NCBI RefSeq assembly: GCF_000374045.1
Contig: NZ_KB893337.1
Location: forward strand, 248,172-312,171
DNA length: 64,000 nucleotides
Origin: Segetibacter koreensis DSM 18137
GTDB taxonomy: Bacteria > Bacteroidota > Bacteroidia > Chitinophagales > Chitinophagaceae
Reading direction: 5' to 3'
Under the pieces are notes generated by a model. The model worked only from the letters and a program-made list of their open reading frames with translations, did not search any database and had not been told where the DNA came from. The translations under genes were made by a program, and so were the position numbers. Below, piece by piece: positions 17,884 to 26,525 of the stretch (its first letter is position 1; each line of letters starts with the position of its first letter).

Positions 17884-18693
17884 ATGCAAACAAATCCAAA
17901 ATTAAAAGGCCAGTCAGCATTAGTAACGGGAGCAAGCAGCGGCATTGGAAAAGCAGTTGCAATAGCATTGGCAAATGAAGGGGCAAATGTTGTAGTAGGA
18001 TGCTCTTCTCACCCTGAACATGGTCAGCAAGTTGCTGACGAAATAAAAGCAAACGGAGGAACAGCAATGGTTTACCAGGCCGATGTAAGCAACGAAGAGG
18101 AGGTGCTGGCAATGTTTAAGGCAATGTATAAAGAGTTTGGGACTATCGATATCTTAGTAAATAACGCAGGTTTGCAAAAAGATTCCTCTTTTGTTGATAT
18201 GACCCTTGCAGATTGGCAAAAAGTAATTGATATAAATCTTACAGGCCAGTTCTTATGTGCCAGGGAGGCTGCAAGAGAATTTATAAGAAGAGGAATAGTG
18301 AGTGAACGAAGCGCTGCGGCGGGAAAAATTATTTTCATGAGCAGTGTACATGAAGTAATTCCCTGGGCTGGACATGCAAACTATGCAAGCAGTAAAGGTG
18401 GAATAATGTTGCTAATGAAATCGATAGCCCAGGAACTTGCACCGCAAAAAATAAGAGTCAACAGCATTGCGCCAGGCGCTATTCAAACCCCTATAAACAA
18501 AGAAGCATGGGAAACACCTGAGGCCTTAAATAAATTACTAACGTTGATTCCGTATAAGCGAATAGGACAGCCTGAAGATATTGGAAAAGTAGCTGTGTGG
18601 CTCGCAAGTGACGAATCTGATTATATAACCGGAGCGACGATTTTTGCAGACGGAGGCATGACTTTATTTCCAGGATTTGCAGGAAATGGATAA
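17884..18693 (+). CDS. Short-chain dehydrogenase/reductase, glucose-1-dehydrogenase-like
   Basis: 269 residues, classical SDR. NAD(P)-binding TGASSGIG at 15-22, NNAG at 93-96, catalytic Ser in MSSV (153-154), Tyr167 and Lys171 in NYASSKGG, and the PG motif SIAPGAIQTPIN. The overall pattern resembles glucose 1-dehydrogenase/3-oxoacyl-ACP reductase-like SDRs; substrate cannot be set from sequence. ATG at 17884 gives a ten-residue lead before beta-1. Monocistronic. Confidence 0.9.
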   Translation: MQTNPKLKGQSALVTGASSGIGKAVAIALANEGANVVVGCSSHPEHGQQVADEIKANGGTAMVYQADVSNEEEVLAMFKAMYKEFGTIDILVNNAGLQKDSSFVDMTLADWQKVIDINLTGQFLCAREAAREFIRRGIVSERSAAAGKIIFMSSVHEVIPWAGHANYASSKGGIMLLMKSIAQELAPQKIRVNSIAPGAIQTPINKEAWETPEALNKLLTLIPYKRIGQPEDIGKVAVWLASDESDYITGATIFADGGMTLFPGFAGNG

Positions 18694-18802
18694 GTGACAG
18701 TTCGATTAATTACCTTCATAAGATCCCATTTTCTTAAGTAATAATTGAAATCGATAATAAAATACCATCAATCGCATTATTTAAAAATACGGCTGCTAAC
18801 GT

Positions 18803-19030
18803 TTAACTTAAATATTTAAGCACCGTTTGCTTATAATTTTCGAGGTCTTCTTCAGTAGTTAATTCATCAAACTTATATACAGCGCCATCAGGAGTACGGC
18901 GGACCAAAACAACTGTTCCGCCCTGTACTACTGTGCTTTGAGCTTTTGCAAACATTTTATTTAACTCAGTCACATTGCTGATAGTTTGCAATTCCTCTAC
19001 TTCACTTACGTTTATAGTATATTCACTCAT
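18803..19030 (-). CDS. Small conserved-looking hypothetical protein
   Basis: 75 residues from ATG 19030 (MSEYTINVSEVEELQ); the upstream TTG/ATG extension overlaps the neighbouring gene and is rejected. A compact, charged, cytoplasmic-looking protein with a beta-hairpin-like segment (GGTVVLVRRTPDGAVYKF) and an acidic helix (LTTEEDLENYKQTVLKYL). No family recognised. It starts 10 bp after the end of the small membrane protein gene on the same strand, so the two probably form an operon. Confidence 0.6.
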   Translation of the reverse strand: MSEYTINVSEVEELQTISNVTELNKMFAKAQSTVVQGGTVVLVRRTPDGAVYKFDELTTEEDLENYKQTVLKYLS

Positions 19031-19040
19031 TTTGTAAATA

Positions 19041-19238
19041 CTAGTAAGCTGGTTTAAAACCTTCGTCAACATTATAAGCAGGCCCTGTGTTTTCTTTCAA
19101 ATCGTAGCTCGCTATGTCTTCATCCGTGACATATCCTTCATCGTCTCCGTATAAATATTTATCATTTTCCGTAACAAAGTAAATGGCAATAGCAGCAGCA
19201 ATGCCGGCAATGCCTGCAAAAATCAGAATGTTTTTCAT
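19041..19238 (-). CDS. Small single-pass membrane protein
   Basis: 65 residues: one N-terminal membrane helix (MKNILIFAGIAGIAAAIAIY) followed by an acidic, Tyr-rich tail (DDEGYVTDEDIASYD and a C-terminal GFKPAY). Could be an anchored small protein or have a cleaved signal. No family recognised. First gene of a two-gene minus-strand unit with the 75-residue protein. Confidence 0.6.
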   Translation of the reverse strand: MKNILIFAGIAGIAAAIAIYFVTENDKYLYGDDEGYVTDEDIASYDLKENTGPAYNVDEGFKPAY

Positions 19239-19398
19239 GCTATAATTTTTTAAGTAATCTACTATTGCAATTCATATACCACCAGTTGCTTCTTGGTATA
19301 AAGGTCTCAACGTTTACAAAAAGGTTAGTGACGAAAATTTATTTCATTATAAATCATAGTATCTTTCGATCTAAAAAATTGCTTAATAAACTTGCCAA

Positions 19399-20676
19399 AT
19401 GAAATATCGTTCTCTAAACACTATCGTGGTTGTAATGTCTTTTTTGTTGATAGCTCCGTTTGCCCGGGCACAGGAAATCGATGTTAATTCAAAACAAATT
19501 ACTTCAGTAAATTATGATCGTTTAAAAAGAATAGATACCCTTGTTAATGATTACATCAGTAAAAACTTTTTAACTGGCGCAGTAACACTTGTCGTAAAAG
19601 ATAATCACCTTGTACAATACAAAGGATATGGCTTCTCAAGTCCCGAATCAAAAAAGCCGCTAGAAAGGGATGCGATTTTTAGAATTATGAGCCAGACAAA
19701 AGCGATTACAAGTGCAGGCATAATGATCTTGTATGAGCAGGGAAAGCTTCTTCTTGACGAACCGATTGCAGACTTCATTCCTGAATTTAAAGACCCTGTG
19801 GTAATAGATAAATTCAATGTTGCAGACACTACCTACACAACCGTTCCTGCTAAAAGAAACATCACCTTTCGCGATCTGCTTACTCACTCTTCAGGCATTG
19901 GTTATGCTGACATTGGAACTCCTATGGCAAATGCTGTTTATTCAAAAGCCGCTATTCCTTCCGGGCTCGGATATTTTGATGAAAGCCTTCTTGGGAAAAT
20001 GAAAGCGCTTGGAAAACTGCCGTTAATGTTTCAACCCGGTGAAAAATTTGAATATGGTTTAAATTCAGATCTTTTAGGTTGTTTAATAGAAGTGATAAGC
20101 GGGAGGAACCTCGAAGATTTTCTTCGTCAAAATATTTTTGAACCTTTAGGCATGAAAGATACCTATTTCAATTTGCCGCAGTCCAAGGCAAATCGGCTTG
20201 CACCTGTTTATACAGAAGACTCTTTACATCATATCATTAAATGGAGTCACACATTCCGTCATATAGACCCAGATTACCCGGTAATGAAAAAGAAATATTT
20301 TTCAGGAGGAGCTGGCCTGTCTTCTACCGCATTTGATTACGCAATTTTTTTACAAATGATGCTGAATGGAGGGATTTACAATAAACATAGAATTTTGTCG
20401 CCGCGCTCGGTGGAACTGATGACCAGCGGACAGCTTGATTTTCTTTATAATGGTGTAGATAATTTTGGTTTGGGTTTTGCAATTACTTCGGCAAAATCTG
20501 CTGCAAGAAATCCTCGAAACGAAGGCTCGTTTGCATGGGGAGGATATTATGGCACTATTTACTGGGCAGACCCAAAAGAACATCTTGTTTGCCTCATAAT
20601 GACACAGCATACACCAAACAGCCACGGAGATATGGCATCAAAGTTTGAGACTTTGGTATATGGGAGTCTTAAATAA
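19399..20676 (+). CDS. Serine hydrolase, class C beta-lactamase/EstB family
   Basis: 425 residues with a signal peptide (SFLLIAPFARAQ). The catalytic SxxK motif is S98-Q-T-K101 in RIMSQTKAITSAG; the second motif region reads FEYGLNSDLLGCLIE, with Tyr as the expected base as in EstB-like esterases; the third motif region is FAWGGYYGTIYWADP. Such exported proteins are esterases, peptidases or penicillin-binding-like enzymes; beta-lactamase activity is not implied. Ends only 14 bp from the convergent kinase gene. Confidence 0.9.
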   Translation: MKYRSLNTIVVVMSFLLIAPFARAQEIDVNSKQITSVNYDRLKRIDTLVNDYISKNFLTGAVTLVVKDNHLVQYKGYGFSSPESKKPLERDAIFRIMSQTKAITSAGIMILYEQGKLLLDEPIADFIPEFKDPVVIDKFNVADTTYTTVPAKRNITFRDLLTHSSGIGYADIGTPMANAVYSKAAIPSGLGYFDESLLGKMKALGKLPLMFQPGEKFEYGLNSDLLGCLIEVISGRNLEDFLRQNIFEPLGMKDTYFNLPQSKANRLAPVYTEDSLHHIIKWSHTFRHIDPDYPVMKKKYFSGGAGLSSTAFDYAIFLQMMLNGGIYNKHRILSPRSVELMTSGQLDFLYNGVDNFGLGFAITSAKSAARNPRNEGSFAWGGYYGTIYWADPKEHLVCLIMTQHTPNSHGDMASKFETLVYGSLK

Positions 20677-20690
20677 ATACAGGTTTTAAT

Positions 20691-23054
20691 TCAACTAATA
20701 ACTGGAAGAATGATATGAAAGGCAGCTCCATTATCTGGTGTTGACGAAGCAAAAATGTCTCCTCCGTGATTTAGAGCTACTTTTTTGCATAGCGCTAACC
20801 CGATTCCTGTACCTCCGTATGCAGTTTTACCATGTAGTCTCTTGAAGATCGTAAAGATCTGCTCAGCATACTTTTGGTCAAACCCAATGCCGTTATCTTT
20901 TACTATAATTTCGGTATATTTCTTTTCCTTCTTATAAGTTGTATTCTCTTCATCTTTAAAATCAATATCTTTTACAGTTATTTCTATTAAAGGCGGAATG
21001 CCCGATTTAGAAAATTTAAGAGCATTATTTATAAGATTGTAAAACAACTGATGCAACTGGTGAGGCACACCTGTAATGGCAGGTAAAGGTTCAACGGATA
21101 TCGAAGCCGATTTTTCACTGATCACAAGCTCAAGATCATTCAATACATCAGACAGAGTAACATTTAAATCGACGTTGATGAACTGCTCTTCTTTTTTTAA
21201 TTGGGTATATTCCAGTAAGGCATTTAAAAAAGCAGTCATTCGTTCCGCCGATTCGCTCGATTTATCCAGGTGCATTCTAGACCGGTCACTTAAAATTTCA
21301 TAGCTTTCACTTTTAATCATCTGGTTAAAAGTTCTTATCTTTCTGAGCGGTTCTTTCAAATCATGGCTGGCCACATCTGCAAATTGTTCGAGCTCATTAT
21401 TTGACCGGGCTAATAACTCATTAGCTTCCTGCAACTCCTTTGTACGCTCTCTTATTTTTTGCTCAAGTGTTTCAGCGCTTCTTTTTTCGTCAGTTATATC
21501 CATCACGGTACCTACAGTGTATTTGGGAACACCATTTTCAAGTCTGTGTTTTCCATTTACTTTCACCCATCTCAAAGTATTGTCAGGAAGCAGAACCCTT
21601 ACTTCATAAAAAAGCTCGCCTGTTTTTGATGATTCTGCGTAAGCCTTATTTCTTATTGGCAAATCAGGTGGATAAATTGCTTTTAATAAAAAATCATGAG
21701 GTACGTTTTCTTTAGAATCATAGCCAAAAATCTCAGAAGTGCGGGAAGATTGGATAATTGTTTGTTCCGCTATATCAAACTCATAAGTGCCCAGGTGGGC
21801 CGCATCAACCGCGAGTCTTAGACTGGCTTCGCTTTGCTCAAGTTTTTGCCTCGCAATTACCTGTTCCGTTACATCTATGGCCATGTTAAGTATTCCATAG
21901 ATTTCTCCCTCGGAATTTCGAAGTGCTTTATACGTAAAATTAAATAAGAAATCCTGTAGCTTTCCATCAACCATCAGTCTCACCCGATCTTCTTTACCCC
22001 AATAAGTTTCGCCCGTATTATAAACATCTGCAAGCAACTGGTGAAAAGGTTGCCCTTCCAATTCTGGCAGAGCTTCCCGCAGCGTCTTTCCAATGATCTT
22101 TGCATCTTTTCCCCATACTTTTAACATTACTTCATTAGCATATTGTATCTTCATTTCCGCTCCTATATACAGACCTGTGGCTACAGTTGCTTCAGAGATG
22201 ATATTTTTGAGACGTTGTTCACTTTCTTCGATTTTTTTTCTTGCACTTACCTGCTCTGTTACGTCAGTCACTATACACATTACACCTGAAATAGTTCCAT
22301 TTTCTTCAACATAAGGGTGATACACAAAATTTACGTAAACCAATTCCTCTTTACCATTGCGCATTAAAGTAGCTGCAATTTCGTTTGCATAATATGCTTT
22401 ACCACTTCGTAACACTTCATCCATCAATTCTATAAATCCCTGGCCTTCTATTTCCGGCAGCGCCTCCAATATCGGCTTTCCAATCACATCTGCACTTTTC
22501 CCAATTAACGTTAAATAATTACTATTGACTAACTCAAGTACATAATCCGATCCTCTTAAGATACCAATCGCAACAGGGGCCTGCATAAAAAGATTATAAG
22601 CCTTTTTATCAAGCTGTAGGTTTTCTATTTTTTTATGATTTTCTACCTGTTCGGTTACATCTGTTACACTATGTATAATATAACTCACCTCTCCTTTATC
22701 ATTCAAAACAGGAAAATTCTTTAAATTCCAATATCTTATTTCAAGGTCTTTTGTGGCGGGGCTTACAAGGTCATATTTATGAAAAGCCATTTCATCAGGT
22801 TTCTTTTCGTTTATTACAGTCAGAAGAGAAGAAGTTAGTTGAGCTTTGCCGGTGGCACGAAAATCAGCAGGATTATCAGGAAAAGCATCAAACAAATTCT
22901 TTCCTATGATGTTTTCTCTTGTTGTAAGGGTCACTTTAGCATACTCATCACTTGCAGCAAGTATAGTAAAATATGGGGCGTCAGGTTTTAAAATTAAATA
23001 GTTACCTGGAAGAGATTGAAAAATAGCCTGAAAGTCAATTGTATCGTTGTTCAT
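20691..23054 (-). CDS. Multi-PAS sensor histidine kinase
   Basis: 787 residues, no membrane segment. Four PAS/PAC sensor domains in series (from about residues 5, 150, 285 and 415), each ending in a DVTEQV- or DITDEK-type PAC junction, then a coiled coil and the HisKA dimerisation helix with DVASHDLKEPLRKIRTFNQM (phospho-acceptor His). The HATPase domain has NNALKFSK (N box), DNGIGFDQKYAEQIF (G1) and GGTGIGLALCKKVA (G2). The SHDLxEPLRK box is the same type as in the kinases at 46.8 and 48.1 kb. No linked response regulator here; partner unknown. Ligand of the PAS domains not readable. Confidence 0.93.
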   Translation of the reverse strand: MNNDTIDFQAIFQSLPGNYLILKPDAPYFTILAASDEYAKVTLTTRENIIGKNLFDAFPDNPADFRATGKAQLTSSLLTVINEKKPDEMAFHKYDLVSPATKDLEIRYWNLKNFPVLNDKGEVSYIIHSVTDVTEQVENHKKIENLQLDKKAYNLFMQAPVAIGILRGSDYVLELVNSNYLTLIGKSADVIGKPILEALPEIEGQGFIELMDEVLRSGKAYYANEIAATLMRNGKEELVYVNFVYHPYVEENGTISGVMCIVTDVTEQVSARKKIEESEQRLKNIISEATVATGLYIGAEMKIQYANEVMLKVWGKDAKIIGKTLREALPELEGQPFHQLLADVYNTGETYWGKEDRVRLMVDGKLQDFLFNFTYKALRNSEGEIYGILNMAIDVTEQVIARQKLEQSEASLRLAVDAAHLGTYEFDIAEQTIIQSSRTSEIFGYDSKENVPHDFLLKAIYPPDLPIRNKAYAESSKTGELFYEVRVLLPDNTLRWVKVNGKHRLENGVPKYTVGTVMDITDEKRSAETLEQKIRERTKELQEANELLARSNNELEQFADVASHDLKEPLRKIRTFNQMIKSESYEILSDRSRMHLDKSSESAERMTAFLNALLEYTQLKKEEQFINVDLNVTLSDVLNDLELVISEKSASISVEPLPAITGVPHQLHQLFYNLINNALKFSKSGIPPLIEITVKDIDFKDEENTTYKKEKKYTEIIVKDNGIGFDQKYAEQIFTIFKRLHGKTAYGGTGIGLALCKKVALNHGGDIFASSTPDNGAAFHIILPVIS

Positions 23055-23404
23055 AAATATATTGAAGCGCTAAAATTAAACAAGTAAAAGTAATGACAAC
23101 TTTCCTTTTAAATTGTTTACTTATAAAAACCAACAAATCGTCGCAAAAGCACTTAAAGTTTATTTATCATCAGTTTGGTGTGTCAAAAATTTGTATCCAT
23201 TCTACTTAGAAGGATAAAAGGTATTTGGCGACGAGAAGCATAAGAAACCTACAAACAATGTAGTCAGGAATAATAATGTAAAAAAGAAAGTTTTCTAGAT
23301 AAAATTACTGTCGAATAAGTTGGACCTTTGCAGGGAAATGATAATTTAAATTGCATTATTTCTCGCTGCTATTTTTATTGTAAATTGTACTAAAATCAAA
23401 CAAA
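23055..23404. other. Divergent intergenic region
   Basis: 350 bp between the PAS kinase (minus) and the Asp-rich ORF (plus). No RNA gene or repeat seen. A weak -7-like GACCTTTG sits near 23324 on the plus strand, one base off the TAnnTTTG form. Confidence 0.3.
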
Positions 23405-23680
23405 ATGAAAAATTTAAACAGCTCAATAAATGAAAGTGAGTTTTCTTTTCAAAAAGAAACAGATCCTGAAGTAGAGCCAAATGAAACGCCTGGGACAAAA
23501 CCATCTGTATCACCTGAAATTGAACCTGAAGTTTTACCGGAGGAAGAACCAGGAATTCAACCCGGTACAAAGCCTGGAAAGAAAGATGATGATGACGATG
23601 ATGATGATGACGATCCTTTTACTGAAACTGAAATTGGAGATGATCCCGATGAAATAGAAAAGAAAACTACAATAATGTAA
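23405..23680 (+). CDS. Asp/Glu/Pro-rich low-complexity protein
   Basis: 91 residues with no signal peptide or fold. The middle is a Pro-acidic repeat (EPxxxPGTKP, SPEIEPEVLPEEEPG) leading to KPGKK and a run of ten Asp residues, then an acidic tail. Composition suggests an intrinsically disordered, calcium- or cation-binding peptide, but this is inference. It is bracketed by its own perfect terminator hairpin, which supports it being a transcribed gene. No family recognised. Confidence 0.55.
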   Translation: MKNLNSSINESEFSFQKETDPEVEPNETPGTKPSVSPEIEPEVLPEEEPGIQPGTKPGKKDDDDDDDDDDPFTETEIGDDPDEIEKKTTIM

Positions 23681-23713
23681 TTTCTAATTGTAAAAAGAAT
23701 TTACAATTAGAAA
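23681..23713 (+). terminator. Terminator of the Asp-rich gene
   Basis: Perfect 14-bp inverted repeat TTTCTAATTGTAAA / TTTACAATTAGAAA with a 5-base loop AAGAA, starting directly at the stop codon of the 91-residue ORF and followed by a T-rich stretch. Confidence 0.75.
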
Positions 23714-23730
23714 TCAGTTTTTATTTTAAT

Positions 23731-23768
23731 AAAACGTCAGTCTTTATATTAATTAGGACTGACGTTTT
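23731..23768. terminator. Bidirectional hairpin overlapping the end of the small membrane protein gene
   Basis: Perfect 12-bp inverted repeat AAAACGTCAGTC (23731-23742) / GACTGACGTTTT (23757-23768). It sits 17 bp after the previous hairpin and includes the stop of the minus-strand 68-residue ORF, so it probably terminates that gene. Confidence 0.7.
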
Positions 23769-23955
23769 TAATTGGTGCTGAATGTTGTATTGGTGTTGAA
23801 TGTTGTATTGGTGAATTAATAGTAGCGGCCCTGCTATTATTACAATGTCCTAACGCATACCATATCACTATAAAAATAAGAACTGTACTAAAACATCCGC
23901 CACCTAATTTTTTTGCACCATACCCAGCAATTAATGCTCTGAAGAAGTTATTCAT
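23749..23955 (-). CDS. Small membrane protein with repeated C-terminal tail
   Basis: 68 residues: a short amphipathic start, a Gly-rich turn (AKKLGGGCFS), one membrane helix (TVLIFIVIWYALGHC) and a tail in which the hexapeptide PIQHST/PIQHSA is repeated; the DNA shows the direct repeat (TGAATGTTGTATTGGTG twice, 23777-23813). Unrecognised. Existence supported by the matching terminator hairpin. Confidence 0.5.
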   Translation of the reverse strand: MNNFFRALIAGYGAKKLGGGCFSTVLIFIVIWYALGHCNNSRAATINSPIQHSTPIQHSAPIKNVSPN

Positions 23956-24146
23956 TTCGTAGGTTTTATTTAAGCAAGCAAAATAATTAAAAATTGTTCT
24001 TTAAAAAATTATTATTAGAGAGTGTGTATTAAGACTAAAGCCATTAGCTTTGCTTTGTTCATCGCTTATGTAATTCTTATAGATGGTTGAGTGATCATCT
24101 TATACGAAAAAGCAATTGACAAACTATAAAAATTAATAACCCTGTT

Positions 24147-24368
24147 ATGGATATTGAAAAATTTAAGAAATTGACTTTGGATGAAAAGCTGTCTGAGCTG
24201 CGATATTCGGGGAAATTATTAGGATCGTACGAACGAAACAGTGAAAATAGTGGAGCAAAAGTTCCGGGCGATATTTATGAGTTGTACGATTTTTGGGTGT
24301 ACCTCAGTGAAGATGAAAAAACTGTTGTGCCCTCCAGAAGAAATCCATTGCCTGTACAGGAACATTAG
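24147..24368 (+). CDS. Small hypothetical protein
   Basis: 73 residues, charged and soluble (MDIEKFKKLTLDEKLSELRY ... YELYDFWVYLSEDEKTVVPS). No named family recognised; the coherent amphipathic helices and terminator downstream (24438-24479) support it as a real gene. Monocistronic. Confidence 0.5.
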   Translation: MDIEKFKKLTLDEKLSELRYSGKLLGSYERNSENSGAKVPGDIYELYDFWVYLSEDEKTVVPSRRNPLPVQEH

Positions 24369-24437
24369 CGAAACCATGTTTTAGTTTTAGTAGACAAACA
24401 TCAATTGTCTTTTTAAAGAATATATTTATATCATAAA

Positions 24438-24479
24438 AAAGAGGACAGGAGTATTTTTCAACTTCCACCTGTCCTCTTT
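24438..24479. terminator. Hairpin terminator between convergent genes
   Basis: Perfect 12-bp stem AAAGAGGACAGG (24438-24449) / CCTGTCCTCTTT (24468-24479) with an 18-base loop, located between the 73-residue ORF and the DUF4197 gene. Confidence 0.75.
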
Positions 24480-24539
24480 AATTTATATTATTTAATATTT
24501 ATTTCAAACGTAACTTTTGCAATATTCATTGCTAAAGCT

Positions 24540-25214
24540 TTAATAATAGTTGCCTGAAAAAACTTTTTTCAAAAGTGATGTAGTTCTTGCCGAAGCATCT
24601 TTTCGTACCTGCACTTCTCTTTCAGCAATTTTTCTAAACATTGCCTCGCTAACAGCACCTGCCATAAGTGTTCCCAAATCAAGATTAAGTTTATTACCAG
24701 CAATTGCCTTAGCAGGCTTAACTATATTATTCCATTGTTCATTTAGTTTATATTCCTCCAAAGCAGATAACATGATAGGTCTGATAGAGCTGCGAAGAGT
24801 ATCTCCTGATGAAACTCTTAAGTAATCTGTAGCTGCAGTACCTCCGCTTTTAATGATATGTATGGCATCAGAAAATTTCATATTTCTGATACTATTTTCA
24901 AAAATAGGAATTGAAGCTGTGGCAGTCTTTTCCGCTGCACTACTTAAGGTAGTTGTAAACCTATCTATTTCGCTGGTAAGACCAAGTGTATTCAAAGTAT
25001 TTAATACCTTATGTACAGGTTCAGGAAAAAGTGTGGCAAGAATAGTTTCTTTGCTAAATGCCCCTGATACATTATTATCCCTTGCTCCCATACTGAGTAA
25101 CTGCCTGATCGCATCTGCAGCGTCATTTTGATTAAGCGTATATCGTAATGTGCCACATGAATAAGTCAAAGGCAATAAGATGATAAACAGGAAGGGAAGA
25201 AAAACTTTTTTCAT
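24540..25214 (-). CDS. DUF4197 lipoprotein
   Basis: 224 residues with a lipoprotein signal (FIILLPLTYSCGTLRY). The mature chain is all-helical and matches the DUF4197 layout: AIRQLLSMGARDN, ILATLFPEPVHKVLNTLNTL, and the conserved IHIIKSGGTAATDYLR. Periplasmic, membrane-anchored; the function of DUF4197 is unknown. Monocistronic. Confidence 0.85.
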   Translation of the reverse strand: MKKVFLPFLFIILLPLTYSCGTLRYTLNQNDAADAIRQLLSMGARDNNVSGAFSKETILATLFPEPVHKVLNTLNTLGLTSEIDRFTTTLSSAAEKTATASIPIFENSIRNMKFSDAIHIIKSGGTAATDYLRVSSGDTLRSSIRPIMLSALEEYKLNEQWNNIVKPAKAIAGNKLNLDLGTLMAGAVSEAMFRKIAEREVQVRKDASARTTSLLKKVFSGNYY

Positions 25215-25633
25215 GGTAAGTATTTTAAAAGGTTATCCCAGAGCGGGTTGTCTTGGCATAAGAAAATAACCTGCCGAAATCCTGTTTTATTTTGTTAAAA
25301 TCATAGTCCTCAAATATTTACAATTCCTTTTAAATATTGAATTATTAAAAGGTAAATGATTGAATGTGCAATGAAAATAATGAACTGAATTTGATCAATT
25401 ATTTTATTATAAAAAAGCAACAAGTATTAGTGGATAAAAATTTGAAGTTTTTTTTAAGTTATTACGTAAGGTAACTGCAGAGTTTATTTCTCCCGTCAAT
25501 GTCTTTTTTGATTGATTTTATTTCTTTCTGCACGAGGATGAATTTATTTTAAAACAAGGATTTATATAACGAAAAAAGCACGGATAGTATCCGTGCCTTT
25601 GCTGATGAAAAAAGTAAATTTGAATTTTTTATA
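25215..25633. other. Intergenic region with terminator
   Basis: 419 bp. Apart from the minus-strand terminator at 25572-25600 it has no open frame, RNA gene or repeat I can support; it should contain the DUF4197 promoter. Confidence 0.35.
25572..25600 (-). terminator. Terminator of the outer-membrane protein gene
   Basis: Minus-strand hairpin GCACGGAT / ATCCGTGC with a 3-base loop followed by six T residues, 33 bp after the stop of the gene at 25634. Confidence 0.8.
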
Positions 25634-26215
25634 CTATTGGGTATTAGTTGCAGCCTGCCTCACCGTACGGCCAGGTAAATAAATCTGGAAACCAACATTG
25701 AGATTTAAATTACTACTTGTTGTCTCGTTTCCGAAACCAACACGACCTCTGTATTTTAATAATCCTTCAAGTCCGATATTAGGAGTAATAAAATAAGCAA
25801 TTCCAGGGCCTACGCCAAGACCGAGTCCATTAGTGCTATTACCAGATCCGGAAATATTTTGGCCCTCAATGCCAACATTGCCTTCAAGAAAAAAACGAGT
25901 ATGCTTTACGGCATTTAACGCATTTCCGCTAAGGTATTGACGCGCCAAGGCACCAACACCATAATTCACTGTTGTACCTGCATCGCCTCCTGTTACAAGT
26001 CCAAGTTCTGCATAAGCACCGATAGCTGTGTTATCTCTTATAAACCAGGCTGCTTTAGGATCAATTAGCATGCTAAATTGTGAGCCTTTATTAAGACCCA
26101 AATTAAAATTTGCAATATCACCACCTACCAATACATTTCCCCGTTGAATTTGTGCTTTTCCCACATACGAGCTCGCTATCATTATAATTGCAAGCATTAC
26201 TGTAATTTTTTTCAT
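25634..26215 (-). CDS. Outer-membrane beta-barrel protein (OmpA-like barrel, porin-type)
   Basis: 193 residues with a signal peptide (AIIMIASSYVGKAQ). The mature part alternates hydrophobic and polar residues in about eight strands with Gly-rich turns (NVLVGGDIANFNLGLN, GLGLGVGPGIAYFITPNIGL, LNLNVGFQIYL), typical of small outer-membrane barrels of Bacteroidota. No periplasmic domain. Role unknown. Own terminator downstream. Confidence 0.8.
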   Translation of the reverse strand: MKKITVMLAIIMIASSYVGKAQIQRGNVLVGGDIANFNLGLNKGSQFSMLIDPKAAWFIRDNTAIGAYAELGLVTGGDAGTTVNYGVGALARQYLSGNALNAVKHTRFFLEGNVGIEGQNISGSGNSTNGLGLGVGPGIAYFITPNIGLEGLLKYRGRVGFGNETTSSNLNLNVGFQIYLPGRTVRQAATNTQ

Positions 26216-26525
26216 GATTATTGTTTTTTTTAAGATACTTAATTTTTATGCCAGCCTGTTATTATATTACGATTGCTTTTTATAAATTTTATTATTAATT
26301 GAAGTATCATCATCTATACCAATACCGCTTATAAAAGTCATTTTATCCTCTCGATAATGCAACTTTTTCATTTTATACGCACAATAAAAGCAGAACGTTT
26401 TGTTTTGAGTACAATAGCAATGTCAACCGTCGGTGACAAGCAAATAAAATTTGAGCCAATTTTAAAAACAAATTTCCCGACTGTTTAAATTAAAGGACAT
26501 CTACCGTTAATTAAACGATGCATTC
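26216..26525. other. Intergenic region upstream of the outer-membrane protein gene
   Basis: 310 bp with the presumed promoter of the outer-membrane protein gene. No RNA gene, repeat or ORF identified. Confidence 0.3.

Noticed and set aside
19399-20676. Calling the serine hydrolase a beta-lactamase resistance gene
   Set aside because: The SxxK motif is shared by esterases and peptidases; the motif set is EstB-like and no resistance context exists.
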